From Parasegetibacter sp. NRK P23 (GTDB lineage: Bacteria > Bacteroidota > Bacteroidia > Chitinophagales > Chitinophagaceae), in NCBI RefSeq assembly GCF_023721715.1, contig NZ_JAMDLG010000001.1, positions 3,201,784-3,265,783 on the forward strand: a stretch of DNA of 64,000 nucleotides. The letters run 5' to 3'. Positions within the stretch are counted from its first letter, which is position 1. Each line of letters starts with the position of its first letter. The position numbers and the translations under genes were made by a program. This document shows, one piece after another, positions 44,421-53,527 of this stretch. The notes under the pieces were generated by a model that saw nothing but the letters and a program-made list of their open reading frames with translations, had not been told where the DNA came from and ran no database searches.

Positions 44421-45767
44421 TTACACTTGTTTTCCTGCGGGAAGATACCCTTTCAAGGTATGCACCAATTCTCCCGAAAGCCGGAAAGTATTCATGAACA
44501 CGCCCTGTATGGTGATACCGAATTTTTTGTGCAGGATATAATGGGTAGCGAGGAAAAGCACCAGGTAAGTGGTGGCCGTTCCTACAGCCGCGCCAATCAT
44601 TCCGAATATATATATACCCGTGAGGTTAAACACGATGTTCAACAGGAATCCCGCGAACATGACTTTAAAGTTCAGGTCCGGACTTCCTGTGGCATCCATC
44701 ACCGTACCGAATTGTTTCAGAAAAGGCAGTATAAAGCCGAAGAACGCCGCGATCCTCAGAATGGGGGCCGCCACCACGAACTCCTCGGAAGAGAGTATGC
44801 GCAGAATGGTTTCGGGAAATACCAGCAGTATCAGTAAAGCGGGAATGGAAAAAATAAGCGTGGCGCCCACGGATTTCTCGTACAAAGAACGGATAGAATC
44901 TTTATCGGTTGTGCTGAATTTGGCCGCTTTAGGGAACATCACGTCGGCCAGCACGGCGGAAGGCATATCCACCAGGTTGCTGATGCGCAAACTGGCGTTG
45001 TAATAGCCCGACGCCGCGGTTCCAAAAAAACGGGAGGTCATAAAGTTATCGGTACTCCGGAACAGTTGCGAGCATACATTGTTGCCAAACACGAATTTTC
45101 CATAGTGCCACAAGCGCTTCGTCCATCCACCCGCTCCGCTGAACGTCCAGGACAGATAAGGTTTCGCGAAAACATATCCCGTAACCGTACCGGCGGCAAC
45201 AGAAAGCAGGTAAACAATAGCAAGTACAGAAGGCGTTACCGTTTGGCCCGCCGCGGCAAGCACGATGATCCCAAGAATCAGTCCGCTCTGGCGCACACAG
45301 TTCATCCAACAGATGCCTTTAAAATTCATTTTCGCGTTCAGCACAATTTCAAACTGTGCAAAAAACACGCTTACCAGCAGACTGGTGGTGTACAGGTAAA
45401 GCATGGGCGCCAGTGAGGGTGCGTTCAGCGCATTGGCGGCCGGCCGTGCAAACAGGAGAAATATGCCGCCGAGCAAAAGGCTGATGAACATACTCAACAT
45501 AAACGCCGCGCCTTGTAAATGGCCGTGCTCCTTTTCCTCGTACTGGTGCATGAACCGGATATACGCGTTCCTTACGAGGGCATTGCGCGCGGTTTCCGTA
45601 ATGGAGGAGATCAGGATAAACAGCCCCCACACGCCATAATCAGAAAGCCCCAGTTCAGTGGCCAGCAATTTGAAGGATACAATGCCCATCAATAGTATGG
45701 CCAGCTTCTGAATCGTGGTGTATTTGGCGGAATCAACCCAGTACCTGTATTTATGGAAAACGCTCAA
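44421..45767 (-). CDS. Polysaccharide flippase, Wzx/MATE-like
   Basis: A 448-residue protein with 12-14 predicted helices. It opens with TTIQKLAILLMGIVSFKLLATELG, the Polysacc_synt/MVF-type start, and carries a middle segment NNVCSQLFRSTDNFMTSRFFGTAASGYYNASLRISN typical of oligosaccharide flippases (quoted in pieces of one helix-loop region). It is predicted to move undecaprenyl-linked repeat units to the periplasmic face. It lies 1 nt after the acyltransferase gene and just ahead of the 44-residue peptide gene. Confidence 0.85.
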   Translation of the reverse strand: MSVFHKYRYWVDSAKYTTIQKLAILLMGIVSFKLLATELGLSDYGVWGLFILISSITETARNALVRNAYIRFMHQYEEKEHGHLQGAAFMLSMFISLLLGGIFLLFARPAANALNAPSLAPMLYLYTTSLLVSVFFAQFEIVLNAKMNFKGICWMNCVRQSGLILGIIVLAAAGQTVTPSVLAIVYLLSVAAGTVTGYVFAKPYLSWTFSGAGGWTKRLWHYGKFVFGNNVCSQLFRSTDNFMTSRFFGTAASGYYNASLRISNLVDMPSAVLADVMFPKAAKFSTTDKDSIRSLYEKSVGATLIFSIPALLILLVFPETILRILSSEEFVVAAPILRIAAFFGFILPFLKQFGTVMDATGSPDLNFKVMFAGFLLNIVFNLTGIYIFGMIGAAVGTATTYLVLFLATHYILHKKFGITIQGVFMNTFRLSGELVHTLKGYLPAGKQV

Positions 45768-45768
45768 A

Positions 45769-46860
45769 TCAGTTGTTTTGCTTTAAAGAGAATAATTTAT
45801 CGAACCCGAAAGGACGGAGCCAGTTGTACAACAGCACGGGCAATATAAGGGCGATCGTCCAGCAAATCCCGGCAATCACCCAAACATTCAGGTCCGGTAT
45901 TGTTTTCAGTATTAAGGTACGTACTGCGGATGCCACAAAAACGTGCAGGATATAAATGTAGAGTGAATGCTTTCCCAGCCATGCCAGCCATCCGGTGCGG
46001 GGCAGCAGGGATACTTTGTAAGAAATTATATACATAAAGTAGCAGGCAAGCAGGTTGATTACGAAGAACAGGGGCAGGTATTTCCTTTCTTCCGCGGCAT
46101 AATCCTCCATCTGCCAGATCTGGAACCAGAAGTATTGCCCGGCCAGCACAAGGGGAATAAGCCATAGCAGGTTGCGTACGTTCAGTATTTTTTCTCTTTT
46201 TTCAGGAACCAGTAAGATAGAGGACAGTTTCACCCCTACATACAAGTAAAGGTAGAAATAGCACATATCAGCCATAAAACTATTGCCATGCATCACCGGC
46301 ATCCTGGAAAGCACATACATACCCACCGCCAGTAATGCGTGCAGCCAGCCATCTTTCATCAGTTTGTTCAGCAACAGGTAAAGCACATTGGTATTAAAAA
46401 GGGCGAGCAGGTACCATAAGTGATCAATAGCCCTGGGGTCGAGCAGCAGGTTGAAGAGATCGGTCCAACTGCGTTTTGAATTGGTGAAATTCGAAAAAAC
46501 AATCTGGAGGATCACCGTGATACTTCCCCATATAATGTAGGGGTAAAGTATCGTGAATACGCGGTTCTTTGTGATTTCACCCGCAGTTCTCCGCGCTAGA
46601 CTGCCCGCCAGGAAAATGCCTGATAATACAAAAAATACGGGCATCCTGAAATTATACACCACTTCCTGCAGGTCGTACATCAATTGAGAAACAGGTAATC
46701 CGGCCCTTTTCATCCCTACAATCACGTGGCGGTACACCACCAGCATAATCGCAAGCCCACGCGCGTAATCCACCCATTGGAGCCTGCTACCGGTTTTGGG
46801 CACTGCAACCGCAGCCACTTCCTGCTTTCCGGAAATATGTAAAAACTGGCTGAACATCAT
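45769..46860 (-). CDS. Acyltransferase family 3 membrane protein
   Basis: A 363-residue protein with about ten membrane helices. The N-terminal signature WVDYARGLAIMLVVYRHVI contains the catalytic-type His, and FRMPVFFVLSGIFLAGS is the second family motif. Acyltransferase-3 proteins O-acetylate or otherwise acylate exported sugars, so this enzyme probably decorates the repeat unit of the exopolysaccharide. It begins immediately after the stop of the chain-length protein gene (no gap) and is followed by the flippase after 1 nt. Confidence 0.87.
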   Translation of the reverse strand: MMFSQFLHISGKQEVAAVAVPKTGSRLQWVDYARGLAIMLVVYRHVIVGMKRAGLPVSQLMYDLQEVVYNFRMPVFFVLSGIFLAGSLARRTAGEITKNRVFTILYPYIIWGSITVILQIVFSNFTNSKRSWTDLFNLLLDPRAIDHLWYLLALFNTNVLYLLLNKLMKDGWLHALLAVGMYVLSRMPVMHGNSFMADMCYFYLYLYVGVKLSSILLVPEKREKILNVRNLLWLIPLVLAGQYFWFQIWQMEDYAAEERKYLPLFFVINLLACYFMYIISYKVSLLPRTGWLAWLGKHSLYIYILHVFVASAVRTLILKTIPDLNVWVIAGICWTIALILPVLLYNWLRPFGFDKLFSLKQNN

Positions 46861-49086
46861 TTATAAAGCGAGATTATCTTCCTGTACTTTATTCAGCACC
46901 GCGCCAATAAATTTCTCCCTGTTTTCATTCAGGAAAGCGATTGATTCTTTGTCCGCTGCACTGAACGTAGCTTCAGCCGAGAAAACGGCAATCAGCCCGT
47001 CAGCGTATTTGATCAGTTCCTTGGTGTCGGTAAAGCCATTTAATGGCGCGCCTTCCAGGAAAATGAAGTCATATTCTTCCCGCAACTGGTCCAGGTAATT
47101 GAGCAGGTGATTCTTAGGGAGAATCTCGGAAGGCGTATAATCTCCTCCTTCACAACCAATCACATCCACACCTTCCGCATTCGTTTTGGAGATGAATGAT
47201 TTTAGGTCTTCGAAGGAAAAGGGTTTTCCGTTCAGACTAAACTTTTCAAGTACGGGATTGGCGTTTGTGGCTTTGGTGAGATCGTTGTTGCAAAAATTGG
47301 TATCAATAATCAGTACCCTTTTTTTGCTGAGACTCAGGCTGTAGGCCAAAGACTGTATCAGTGTCGTTTTTCCCTGCTGTGGTTCTGTGCTGGTAAAAAG
47401 GTAAATGCGCTTGCCGTTGCTTTCCAGTTCATACCTGAGTTTACGGAGTAATTCCCTGAACAGGTTGTGCCGCACTTCTTTTTCGTTGAACAAAGTGATT
47501 TTTTCCAGCACATTGGATTGCTGGAACTTCACCCAGTTCACTACGCCCAGCAATGGGAGGCCGGTAAGGCGCTGGAAAGCGGAAGGCGTTTTCACGGAAT
47601 TGTCGAAAAATTCTTTCCCGATGATGATAAGGCAGGAAATGATAAGGGCCGTGATGCCGGAGATGGCCATGATCATAAATTTCCTGGAAGGTTCCGGCAA
47701 CAGGGCCGGTTCTCCAAACATGGTTTGTTTGAATACGCCGGGCGTGGCGCCGGTCATGTTCAGCGCCAGGTTATAACGCTGGGTGGCTTCTTTGTATTCC
47801 GCAGAAGCCATTTCAATTTCCTTATCCAGTTGTTCAATATTCGCGCTTTTAGCGGCCATACCGGTGAGTCCCCCGTTCAACTGACTGATTTTCGACTGAA
47901 TGGAGGATATCTTCTGGGTGGTGGCTTTTAGTTGTCCCTCCAGCCCTACCCGGCGTTGAATCAATTGGTCTATCGTAACGGGAGCCGCGCCACCGTCCTG
48001 TGTAACCCCGCCTGAATTGTCGGCCAGGTCAATCTTTTGCATCTTCTGGGATATCTCATCCATCTTCCGCTTGATCTCAGCGTCTGATGAACCGGAAGCG
48101 ATGTACTGTGCATTCAGGCTGTTGTACTGTTTGCGAAGCTTCATGTACTCTGCATTGCCTATCCCCGAATTGCCGGTTGTGGGCGCAATTACCGAAGTCA
48201 TTCCTTTGGCTTTCGCGGCATCAATCAGTTTGGTAAGCTGGGCCACCTGGTAAGAAAGATTAGACTGGTTCGCTTTTTCTTCAATCAGTTGGCTCTCAAA
48301 AGTACCCACTTGACCAAGTTTGTTCGAGCCCTCCAAACCAACATCCAGAACGCCTTCTGAAGACATAAACTGGTTCTTTTGCTGGATCTTCTGATCGAAA
48401 ATGGCTTTTTTCTGCTTTACAAGAGAGTCGAGTGAAACCACGGAAACATCTGATCTTTCGCGCTGGTCAAGACCATAAAAGCGTTTAAACTCCTGGCAAA
48501 GCGTATTCACTGCATAGGCTGAAAGCTTAGGATTCTGTGAAACATAGTCGATATTAATGTAATCCGTCCGCTGGTACCTGGCCACATTCAGGTTATTTTT
48601 GATGGTACCGATGTCATAGTCATAAACTTCAAGGAAGGCGATGGCGTCTTTTTCTTCCGGAACAGAAGGGCTGAGTTGAACGGCGCCTTCCAGTTTCTGT
48701 TTCAGCAGGGTCAGTAATTTCTTTTGGTCCGTCTTTTTAAAACTGTCTTTTTGCTTGTCCTCCTCTTTTACAGCGGTAAAGGCCTCTTTCGGATTTTCCA
48801 GGTCATGAATCATCATCCTGTAAGAAACGAGGCTCAACACTTTGGGAGAAGTAATGTTTTCGATGGCGTTGTTAAACTTCACATCGATCTGGGGGAGGCT
48901 GAAATTCTCATCAGAAAGTTTAAGGTCCTGTATTACAGTGAATCCAGTTGACAACTGGGCCACCGATTTATAGGTATGCTTGATCTTTTTGGTGAAGAAA
49001 TAAGCGGCCACCAAGGCGACCACTGTACATGCGAGAATGATCCATTTACGCCGCATCAGCACCTTAAATAGATAGGCGAATTCCAT
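46861..49086 (-). CDS. Wzz-type chain-length regulator with degenerate BY-kinase domain
   Basis: A 741-residue inner-membrane protein. One N-terminal helix (KWIILACTVVALVAAYFFT) opens a Wzz domain; a long periplasmic coiled-coil region follows (about 230-470), then a second helix near residue 480 (MIMAISGITALIISCLIII). The cytoplasmic domain has Walker A STEPQQGKTTL (566-576) and a Walker A' position IIDTNF. Canonical BY-kinases have IDAD.R there, and their Walker B aspartate is Glu here (FIFLEGAP). The C-terminus ends NKVQEDNLAL with no tyrosine cluster. It probably sets chain length but may not autophosphorylate. First gene of the seven-gene operon. Confidence 0.86.
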   Translation of the reverse strand: MEFAYLFKVLMRRKWIILACTVVALVAAYFFTKKIKHTYKSVAQLSTGFTVIQDLKLSDENFSLPQIDVKFNNAIENITSPKVLSLVSYRMMIHDLENPKEAFTAVKEEDKQKDSFKKTDQKKLLTLLKQKLEGAVQLSPSVPEEKDAIAFLEVYDYDIGTIKNNLNVARYQRTDYINIDYVSQNPKLSAYAVNTLCQEFKRFYGLDQRERSDVSVVSLDSLVKQKKAIFDQKIQQKNQFMSSEGVLDVGLEGSNKLGQVGTFESQLIEEKANQSNLSYQVAQLTKLIDAAKAKGMTSVIAPTTGNSGIGNAEYMKLRKQYNSLNAQYIASGSSDAEIKRKMDEISQKMQKIDLADNSGGVTQDGGAAPVTIDQLIQRRVGLEGQLKATTQKISSIQSKISQLNGGLTGMAAKSANIEQLDKEIEMASAEYKEATQRYNLALNMTGATPGVFKQTMFGEPALLPEPSRKFMIMAISGITALIISCLIIIGKEFFDNSVKTPSAFQRLTGLPLLGVVNWVKFQQSNVLEKITLFNEKEVRHNLFRELLRKLRYELESNGKRIYLFTSTEPQQGKTTLIQSLAYSLSLSKKRVLIIDTNFCNNDLTKATNANPVLEKFSLNGKPFSFEDLKSFISKTNAEGVDVIGCEGGDYTPSEILPKNHLLNYLDQLREEYDFIFLEGAPLNGFTDTKELIKYADGLIAVFSAEATFSAADKESIAFLNENREKFIGAVLNKVQEDNLAL

Positions 49087-49118
49087 TTTCTTTTTGCTTT
49101 AATAGTCAGAAGTAGTAA

Positions 49119-49147
49119 GAATGGGATCGGAAATTCCGATCCCATTC
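49119..49147 (-). terminator. Stem-loop, 14-bp perfect arms, after the truncated T9SS gene
   Basis: GAATGGGATCGGAA, one base, then TTCCGATCCCATTC form a perfect hairpin 30 nt beyond the stop at 49177. No T-run follows on the minus strand, so it could also act as an RNA-stability or attenuator structure ahead of the exopolysaccharide operon starting at 49086. Confidence 0.6.
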
Positions 49148-49176
49148 ACAAATCTAATGCGAAGATTCCTATAATC

Positions 49177-50220
49177 CTATCGTTTCACGACTTTTAAGAT
49201 CTGTACACCCTGGCCAGGTAAGCCGTTTACTCTGATGAAGTACATTCCTTTCGGAAGTCTGCCATTCAATCCGAGTTTCTGTAACCAGGTACCTTTCTGT
49301 GCATTCGCCACGTCCTTGCTGTACACTACTTTTCCGTTCATGTCAATTACCTGTACCGTAAACCTGCTTACGTCGCTGGTAAGTTTCATTTCCACGGTGA
49401 TGTCGTCTACGAATGGGTTGGGGAACGCGGTAGCTTTCACGATTCTAACCTGCTCTTCATCCTGCGCGGTTTTCAGCGTAATGGCTGAAGTGATTGCAGA
49501 TTGAGTAATCGTTCCGGTAGAAATGGCCACATCAGGTTGTGTTTCCGTCAAAATCGTTGGCGCGCCCTCGATTGTCATCGCGTTCAGGTATCCGAATCCA
49601 CCCTGAACAGTACCGTAGATCGTGATGGACACAGAGCCGTCAGCATCAGGTTTCACACCACTTATTTTGGCAACATTCTGCGTGTTGTTGCCTGCGTTAA
49701 GCGTTACAACCTGATTGCCTATTTTGTATGCGGTGATCACACCTACCTGCGGGTTCACCCTGCTGCCGAAGAACGCGAAGTTGTATTCGTGTGCGAGGGT
49801 AAGTCCTGTAATGCGCAGACGTGCGGTATCCGCGAAGTTCACATAATAGAAGCTCTTCATCACATTATCCGGGTAGATACCACTGTTATCACCGGTTGTT
49901 GTACCGAAGTAGTTAAATCCGCTGAAGGCGGTGGTTACCCCGAAGTTGATGCCTGTAGCCTGCCCCTGATCGTTGATCATATTGGGCAGTACAAAGCCAT
50001 CGGCTATCAGCGCGTTCGTATTGTTCCAGTTGCCTGGCTGTGCCGGAGCGTTAGCCGTACCATCGTTCATGTTCAGGTTAATCACATAAGCCACCGTGCT
50101 TGCCGCCGCGGTATTGCTGAACGGTGTTACGCCAGAGCTTACGGTTGCCCTTACCTGGTAGTACCTTACCGCACCTGCAGACAGGCTGGCATCAGTGTAG
50201 GTAAGGGTGCCGGTGGGCAC
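49177..50220 (-). pseudogene. 5'-truncated T9SS type A cargo gene (fibronectin III fragment, malectin-like, sorting tail)
   Basis: The frame encodes, from its N-terminus, only the last third of a fibronectin type III domain (GTLTYTDASLSAGAVRYYQVRA). A beta-sandwich of about 180 residues follows (INLNMNDGTANAPAQPGNWNN, TARLRITGLTLAHEYNFAFFGSR) and then a T9SS sorting domain (AFPNPFVDDITVEM; RLPKGMYFIRVNG). There is no signal peptide: the best start is GTG 50220 in mid-domain. The frame continues in-phase a little upstream (KIGDVPTG...), then loses similarity near 50240-50260. The gldE terminator lies directly upstream and no promoter was seen. Likely a remnant or an assembly-collapsed repeat gene. 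Confidence 0.72.
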
Positions 50221-50283
50221 ATCGCCTATTTTGCTGTAGCCAGTACGAAACGAAAATCAACAAAGCAGTCGCGCGAAATACTC

Positions 50284-50315
50284 AAACAAAAAAAGTCTCC
50301 CCAATGGAGAGACTT
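50284..50315 (-). terminator. Rho-independent terminator of gldE
   Basis: On the minus strand a 10-bp stem (AAGTCTCTCC, loop ATT, GGGGAGACTT, one G-U pair) is followed by TTTTTGTTTG. It lies 25 nt after the gldE stop and would end the DUF4290-murA-gmk-gldE transcript. Confidence 0.85.
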
Positions 50316-50340
50316 GAAAATATTCTTACTTACAAAAGCC

Positions 50341-51615
50341 CTAAGAGAGCTCTTTCACCTTCACCATCTCAATTCTTGTATCCGAAACATTCAGTATATC
50401 AAACTGTAGCTTGTCGATGATGATCCGCTCCTTCAACTTAGGAATCGTTTCATGGTGATTAATGATGAACCCCGACAGGGTTTCTGATTCATCCACCTCA
50501 AACTTGAAACCATATTTCTCGTTCAGGTAATCCAGTTCCAGCCTGCCGGAGAAGATATATTCGTCGTCGGCGATCTGCTTTTCAACAAATTCTTCGGTGT
50601 CGTGTTCATCTTTGATTTCACCGAAGATTTCTTCCAGCAGATCTTCCATTGTAACGATGCCGGACGTGCCCCCGAATTCATCCACCACCCAGGCTATGCT
50701 TTTGCGCTCTTTGGTGAACTTGCTGATGAGGTCAGTCACGCTCATACTTTCCGGAACGGCGGGGATGGGGAGCAGGATAGCAGGGATGTTCACCGGGTGT
50801 TTGAAAAGATCGAGTTGGTGGATATAGCCCACGATCTGGTCGATGTTGCCCTCGTACACCACCAGTTTACTGAGCTGCGTACTCATGAATTTCTGCCGCG
50901 CTTCCTCAATGGGCGCATTGAGATCTATTCCTTCAATTTCTTTCCTGGGTACCAGACATTGCCGCACTTTTACACCGGGCAGGGAAAGCGCGTTTTCAAA
51001 AAGTTCCGTGTCCAGGTCTTCACTGTGTTCGGAACGCATCTCTTTGGTTTGTTGGTAGAAATATTCAAGGTCAACACGGGAAAGTGCTTCTCGGTTTTCG
51101 TGGATGCGCACGTTGAACAGGTATTTCAGTATCCATTCTGCGATACTTACAAAGAAAGATGCGATAGGATAAAAAAGTGTATGGAAGAATTGAACGATGG
51201 AAGCGGAATAATAAAGCAGCGTATCAGCTTTTGCGCGGAAGATGGCTTTAAAAAAGAATTCCACCACGAGAATGATGATCGTGGCCAGGAAAACATCCAC
51301 GATCAGGCGGGGAACAGGTATTTCGATGTTCACCCTTTTCCAGAGCACATCGTACATAAAATCGCTCACCAGCAATCCGTAGATTACCAGCATGATATTC
51401 ATGCCGATCAGGCATGTTCCGATAAAGCGGGAAGGCTCGTCCATGAACCTGGAAAGAATGATTCCCCTTCTTTTTCCCTGCTTTCTTTTCAGTTCAATGC
51501 TGAGTTTATTGGCGGAAACGAACGCCATTTCGAGCCCTGAAAAGAAAGCGAATACCAGCAGGACCAGTATGGTGATTCCCACCACACCCACATAGTGATA
51601 CAAACTCATAGGCAT
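50341..51615 (-). CDS. gldE: Gliding-motility-associated GldE-like CNNM/CBS protein
   Basis: A 424-residue membrane protein of the hemolysin-C/CorC superfamily. The N-terminal CNNM domain has helices and the motif FFSGLEMAFVSANKLSIELKRKQGK. A cytosolic CBS pair at about 205-330 (VPRKEIEGIDLNAPIEEA; VVDEFGGTSGIVTMEDLLEEIFGEI) and a C-terminal transporter-associated domain follow. In Flavobacterium, GldE supports gliding and T9SS together with GldD, possibly through ion transport; other homologues export Mg2+ or Co2+. gldD is not in the window. It is the last gene of its operon, 14 nt after gmk. Confidence 0.83.
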   Translation of the reverse strand: MPMSLYHYVGVVGITILVLLVFAFFSGLEMAFVSANKLSIELKRKQGKRRGIILSRFMDEPSRFIGTCLIGMNIMLVIYGLLVSDFMYDVLWKRVNIEIPVPRLIVDVFLATIIILVVEFFFKAIFRAKADTLLYYSASIVQFFHTLFYPIASFFVSIAEWILKYLFNVRIHENREALSRVDLEYFYQQTKEMRSEHSEDLDTELFENALSLPGVKVRQCLVPRKEIEGIDLNAPIEEARQKFMSTQLSKLVVYEGNIDQIVGYIHQLDLFKHPVNIPAILLPIPAVPESMSVTDLISKFTKERKSIAWVVDEFGGTSGIVTMEDLLEEIFGEIKDEHDTEEFVEKQIADDEYIFSGRLELDYLNEKYGFKFEVDESETLSGFIINHHETIPKLKERIIIDKLQFDILNVSDTRIEMVKVKELS

Positions 51616-51629
51616 ATTAAAAAGATAAG

Positions 51630-52220
51630 TTACGGCTTTTCGGGTGAATTGCCAACAAAGGCGAGAATGGCCGCTTCCGTTTCGCGACAGGCTGTTTCCA
51701 GGTGATCATTCACGATGATGCGGTCGAAATGATTTTTAAACGAAATCTCGTAAGACGCTTTGTTTACGCGGGCTTCAAGCGTATCCGCCGTTTCTGTCCC
51801 GCGTGATTCGAGTCTGCGGCGCAGTTCTTCCACGGAAGGCGGTTCTATAAAAAGAGAAAGGGATTGTTCGGGGAATTGTTGTTGTACGTGAATGGCGCCT
51901 TTCACATCAATATCCAGCATCGGGATCTTGCCCATTTGCCAGATGCGTTCTATTTCAGCCCGGAGGGTACCATAATATTTTCCTTCATACACCATTTCCC
52001 ATTCAATGAAATCATTGTGGCGGATGTGTTCCTGGAACTGCTCCACGCTCATGAAATGGTAATCTTTTCCATCCACTTCCCCGGCCCTCGGCTGCCGGGT
52101 GGCGGCTGAAATGGAGAAGGAGAGCCATGGATATTTTGCCAGCAGGAACCGGGTGATCGTGCTTTTCCCCGCGCCCGATGGCGCGGTGATGATGATGATT
52201 TTATTGGCGGAATCGTTCAT
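51630..52220 (-). CDS. gmk: Guanylate kinase
   Basis: A 196-residue enzyme that phosphorylates GMP to GDP using ATP. The P-loop APSGAGKST lies at residues 13-21, the GMP-binding region contains TRQPRAGEVDGKDYHF, and LDIDVKGAIHVQQQF and EELRRRLESRGTETADT complete the signature. Length is normal for the family. Its start overlaps the murA stop by 4 nt, so it is translationally coupled to murA. Confidence 0.95.
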   Translation of the reverse strand: MNDSANKIIIITAPSGAGKSTITRFLLAKYPWLSFSISAATRQPRAGEVDGKDYHFMSVEQFQEHIRHNDFIEWEMVYEGKYYGTLRAEIERIWQMGKIPMLDIDVKGAIHVQQQFPEQSLSLFIEPPSVEELRRRLESRGTETADTLEARVNKASYEISFKNHFDRIIVNDHLETACRETEAAILAFVGNSPEKP

Positions 52221-53521
52221 ATCCTTTGAATATCGGCGCCCAGTGCTTTCAGGCGTTCATCAATATATTGATAGCCGCGGTCGATCTGTTCGATGTTCTG
52301 GATGGTACTTTTCCCTTCCGCGCTCAATGCCGCGATGAGCAGGGAAACGCCCGCACGGATATCCGGACTGCTCATGGTGATGCCCCGCAAACGGTGTTGT
52401 TTGCCCAGACCAATCACCGCTGCGCGGTGTGGATCGCATAAAATGATTTGTGCACCCATGTCGATCAGTTTGTCCACGAAGAACAAGCGGCTTTCGAACA
52501 TCTTCTGGTGAATCAGCACACTTCCTTTCGCCTGTGTGGCCACCACCAGTACGATACTGAGCAGGTCGGGTGTGAAGCCCGGCCATGGGTTGTCGTAAAT
52601 GGTAAGTACGGAGCCGTCGAGGAAGGTTTGTATTTCGTAGGCGTCCTGTTCGGGGATGAAGATATCATCACCACGAAATTCCATCCGGATGCCGAGTTGT
52701 TTGAATTTTTCTGGTATGATGCCCAGATTTTCGAGGCTTACGTTTTTGATCGTGATCTCGCTGCCCGTCATGGCGGCCATGCCGATGAACGAACCGATCT
52801 CGATCATATCGGGCAGCATCCGGTGTTCCGTTCCGCCAAGGTAGTTCACTCCTTCAATGGTGAGCAGGTTACTGCCGATGCCCGATATTTTTGCGCCCAT
52901 CCTGTTCAGCATCTTACAAAGCTGTTGCAGGTAAGGCTCGCAGGCGGCGTTGTAAATGGTGGTGGTGCCGTTGGCCATGCTGGCGGCCATCACGATATTG
53001 GCGGTACCGGTAACGGAGGGTTCATCCAGCAGCATGTACGCGCCTTTCAGTTCCGGTGCTTCCAGGCGGAAGAAACTTTCTCCCTGTTCGTAATAAAAGG
53101 TGGCGCCGAGTTTTTCGAAACCAATGATATGTGTATCCAGTCTGCGGCGTCCGATCTTATCGCCGCCGGGCTTCGGTACATAAGCTTTTTTGAAACGCGC
53201 GAGTAATGGACCCGCCAGCATAACGGAGCCGCGTAAGCGCCCGCTTTTCTGGCGGAACTCGCCGGTTCCCAGGTAGTCCACGTTTACGTTATCTGCTTTA
53301 AAGACGCAGGTATCACGAGAAACCCGGTTGATGGAAACGCCCAGTTCTCCTAGGAGTTCTATCAGCAGATTGACATCAAGAATATCAGGTATGTTGGAAA
53401 TGGTGATTTCTTCCGGCGTAAGCAAAACCGCGCTGATGATTTGCAGGGCCTCATTTTTAGCGCCCTGGGGGATGATTTCCCCTTTCAGCTTCTTGCCGCC
53501 GTTCACTACAAAAGCGTTCAT
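52217..53521 (-). CDS. murA: UDP-N-acetylglucosamine 1-carboxyvinyltransferase, Asp-type
   Basis: A 434-residue enzyme of the first committed step of peptidoglycan synthesis, transferring enolpyruvate from PEP to UDP-GlcNAc. Lys22 in GAKNEAL and the EPSP-synthase-like repeats are intact. The active-site loop reads PKPGGDKIGRRR, so the residue usually Cys (Cys115 in E. coli) is Asp121. Enzymes with Asp there, such as those of Mycobacterium and Chlamydia, are active but are not inactivated by fosfomycin; that is expected here. It follows DUF4290 by 6 nt and overlaps gmk by 4 nt. Confidence 0.95.
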   Translation of the reverse strand: MNAFVVNGGKKLKGEIIPQGAKNEALQIISAVLLTPEEITISNIPDILDVNLLIELLGELGVSINRVSRDTCVFKADNVNVDYLGTGEFRQKSGRLRGSVMLAGPLLARFKKAYVPKPGGDKIGRRRLDTHIIGFEKLGATFYYEQGESFFRLEAPELKGAYMLLDEPSVTGTANIVMAASMANGTTTIYNAACEPYLQQLCKMLNRMGAKISGIGSNLLTIEGVNYLGGTEHRMLPDMIEIGSFIGMAAMTGSEITIKNVSLENLGIIPEKFKQLGIRMEFRGDDIFIPEQDAYEIQTFLDGSVLTIYDNPWPGFTPDLLSIVLVVATQAKGSVLIHQKMFESRLFFVDKLIDMGAQIILCDPHRAAVIGLGKQHRLRGITMSSPDIRAGVSLLIAALSAEGKSTIQNIEQIDRGYQYIDERLKALGADIQRI

Positions 53522-53527
53522 GGCCGG

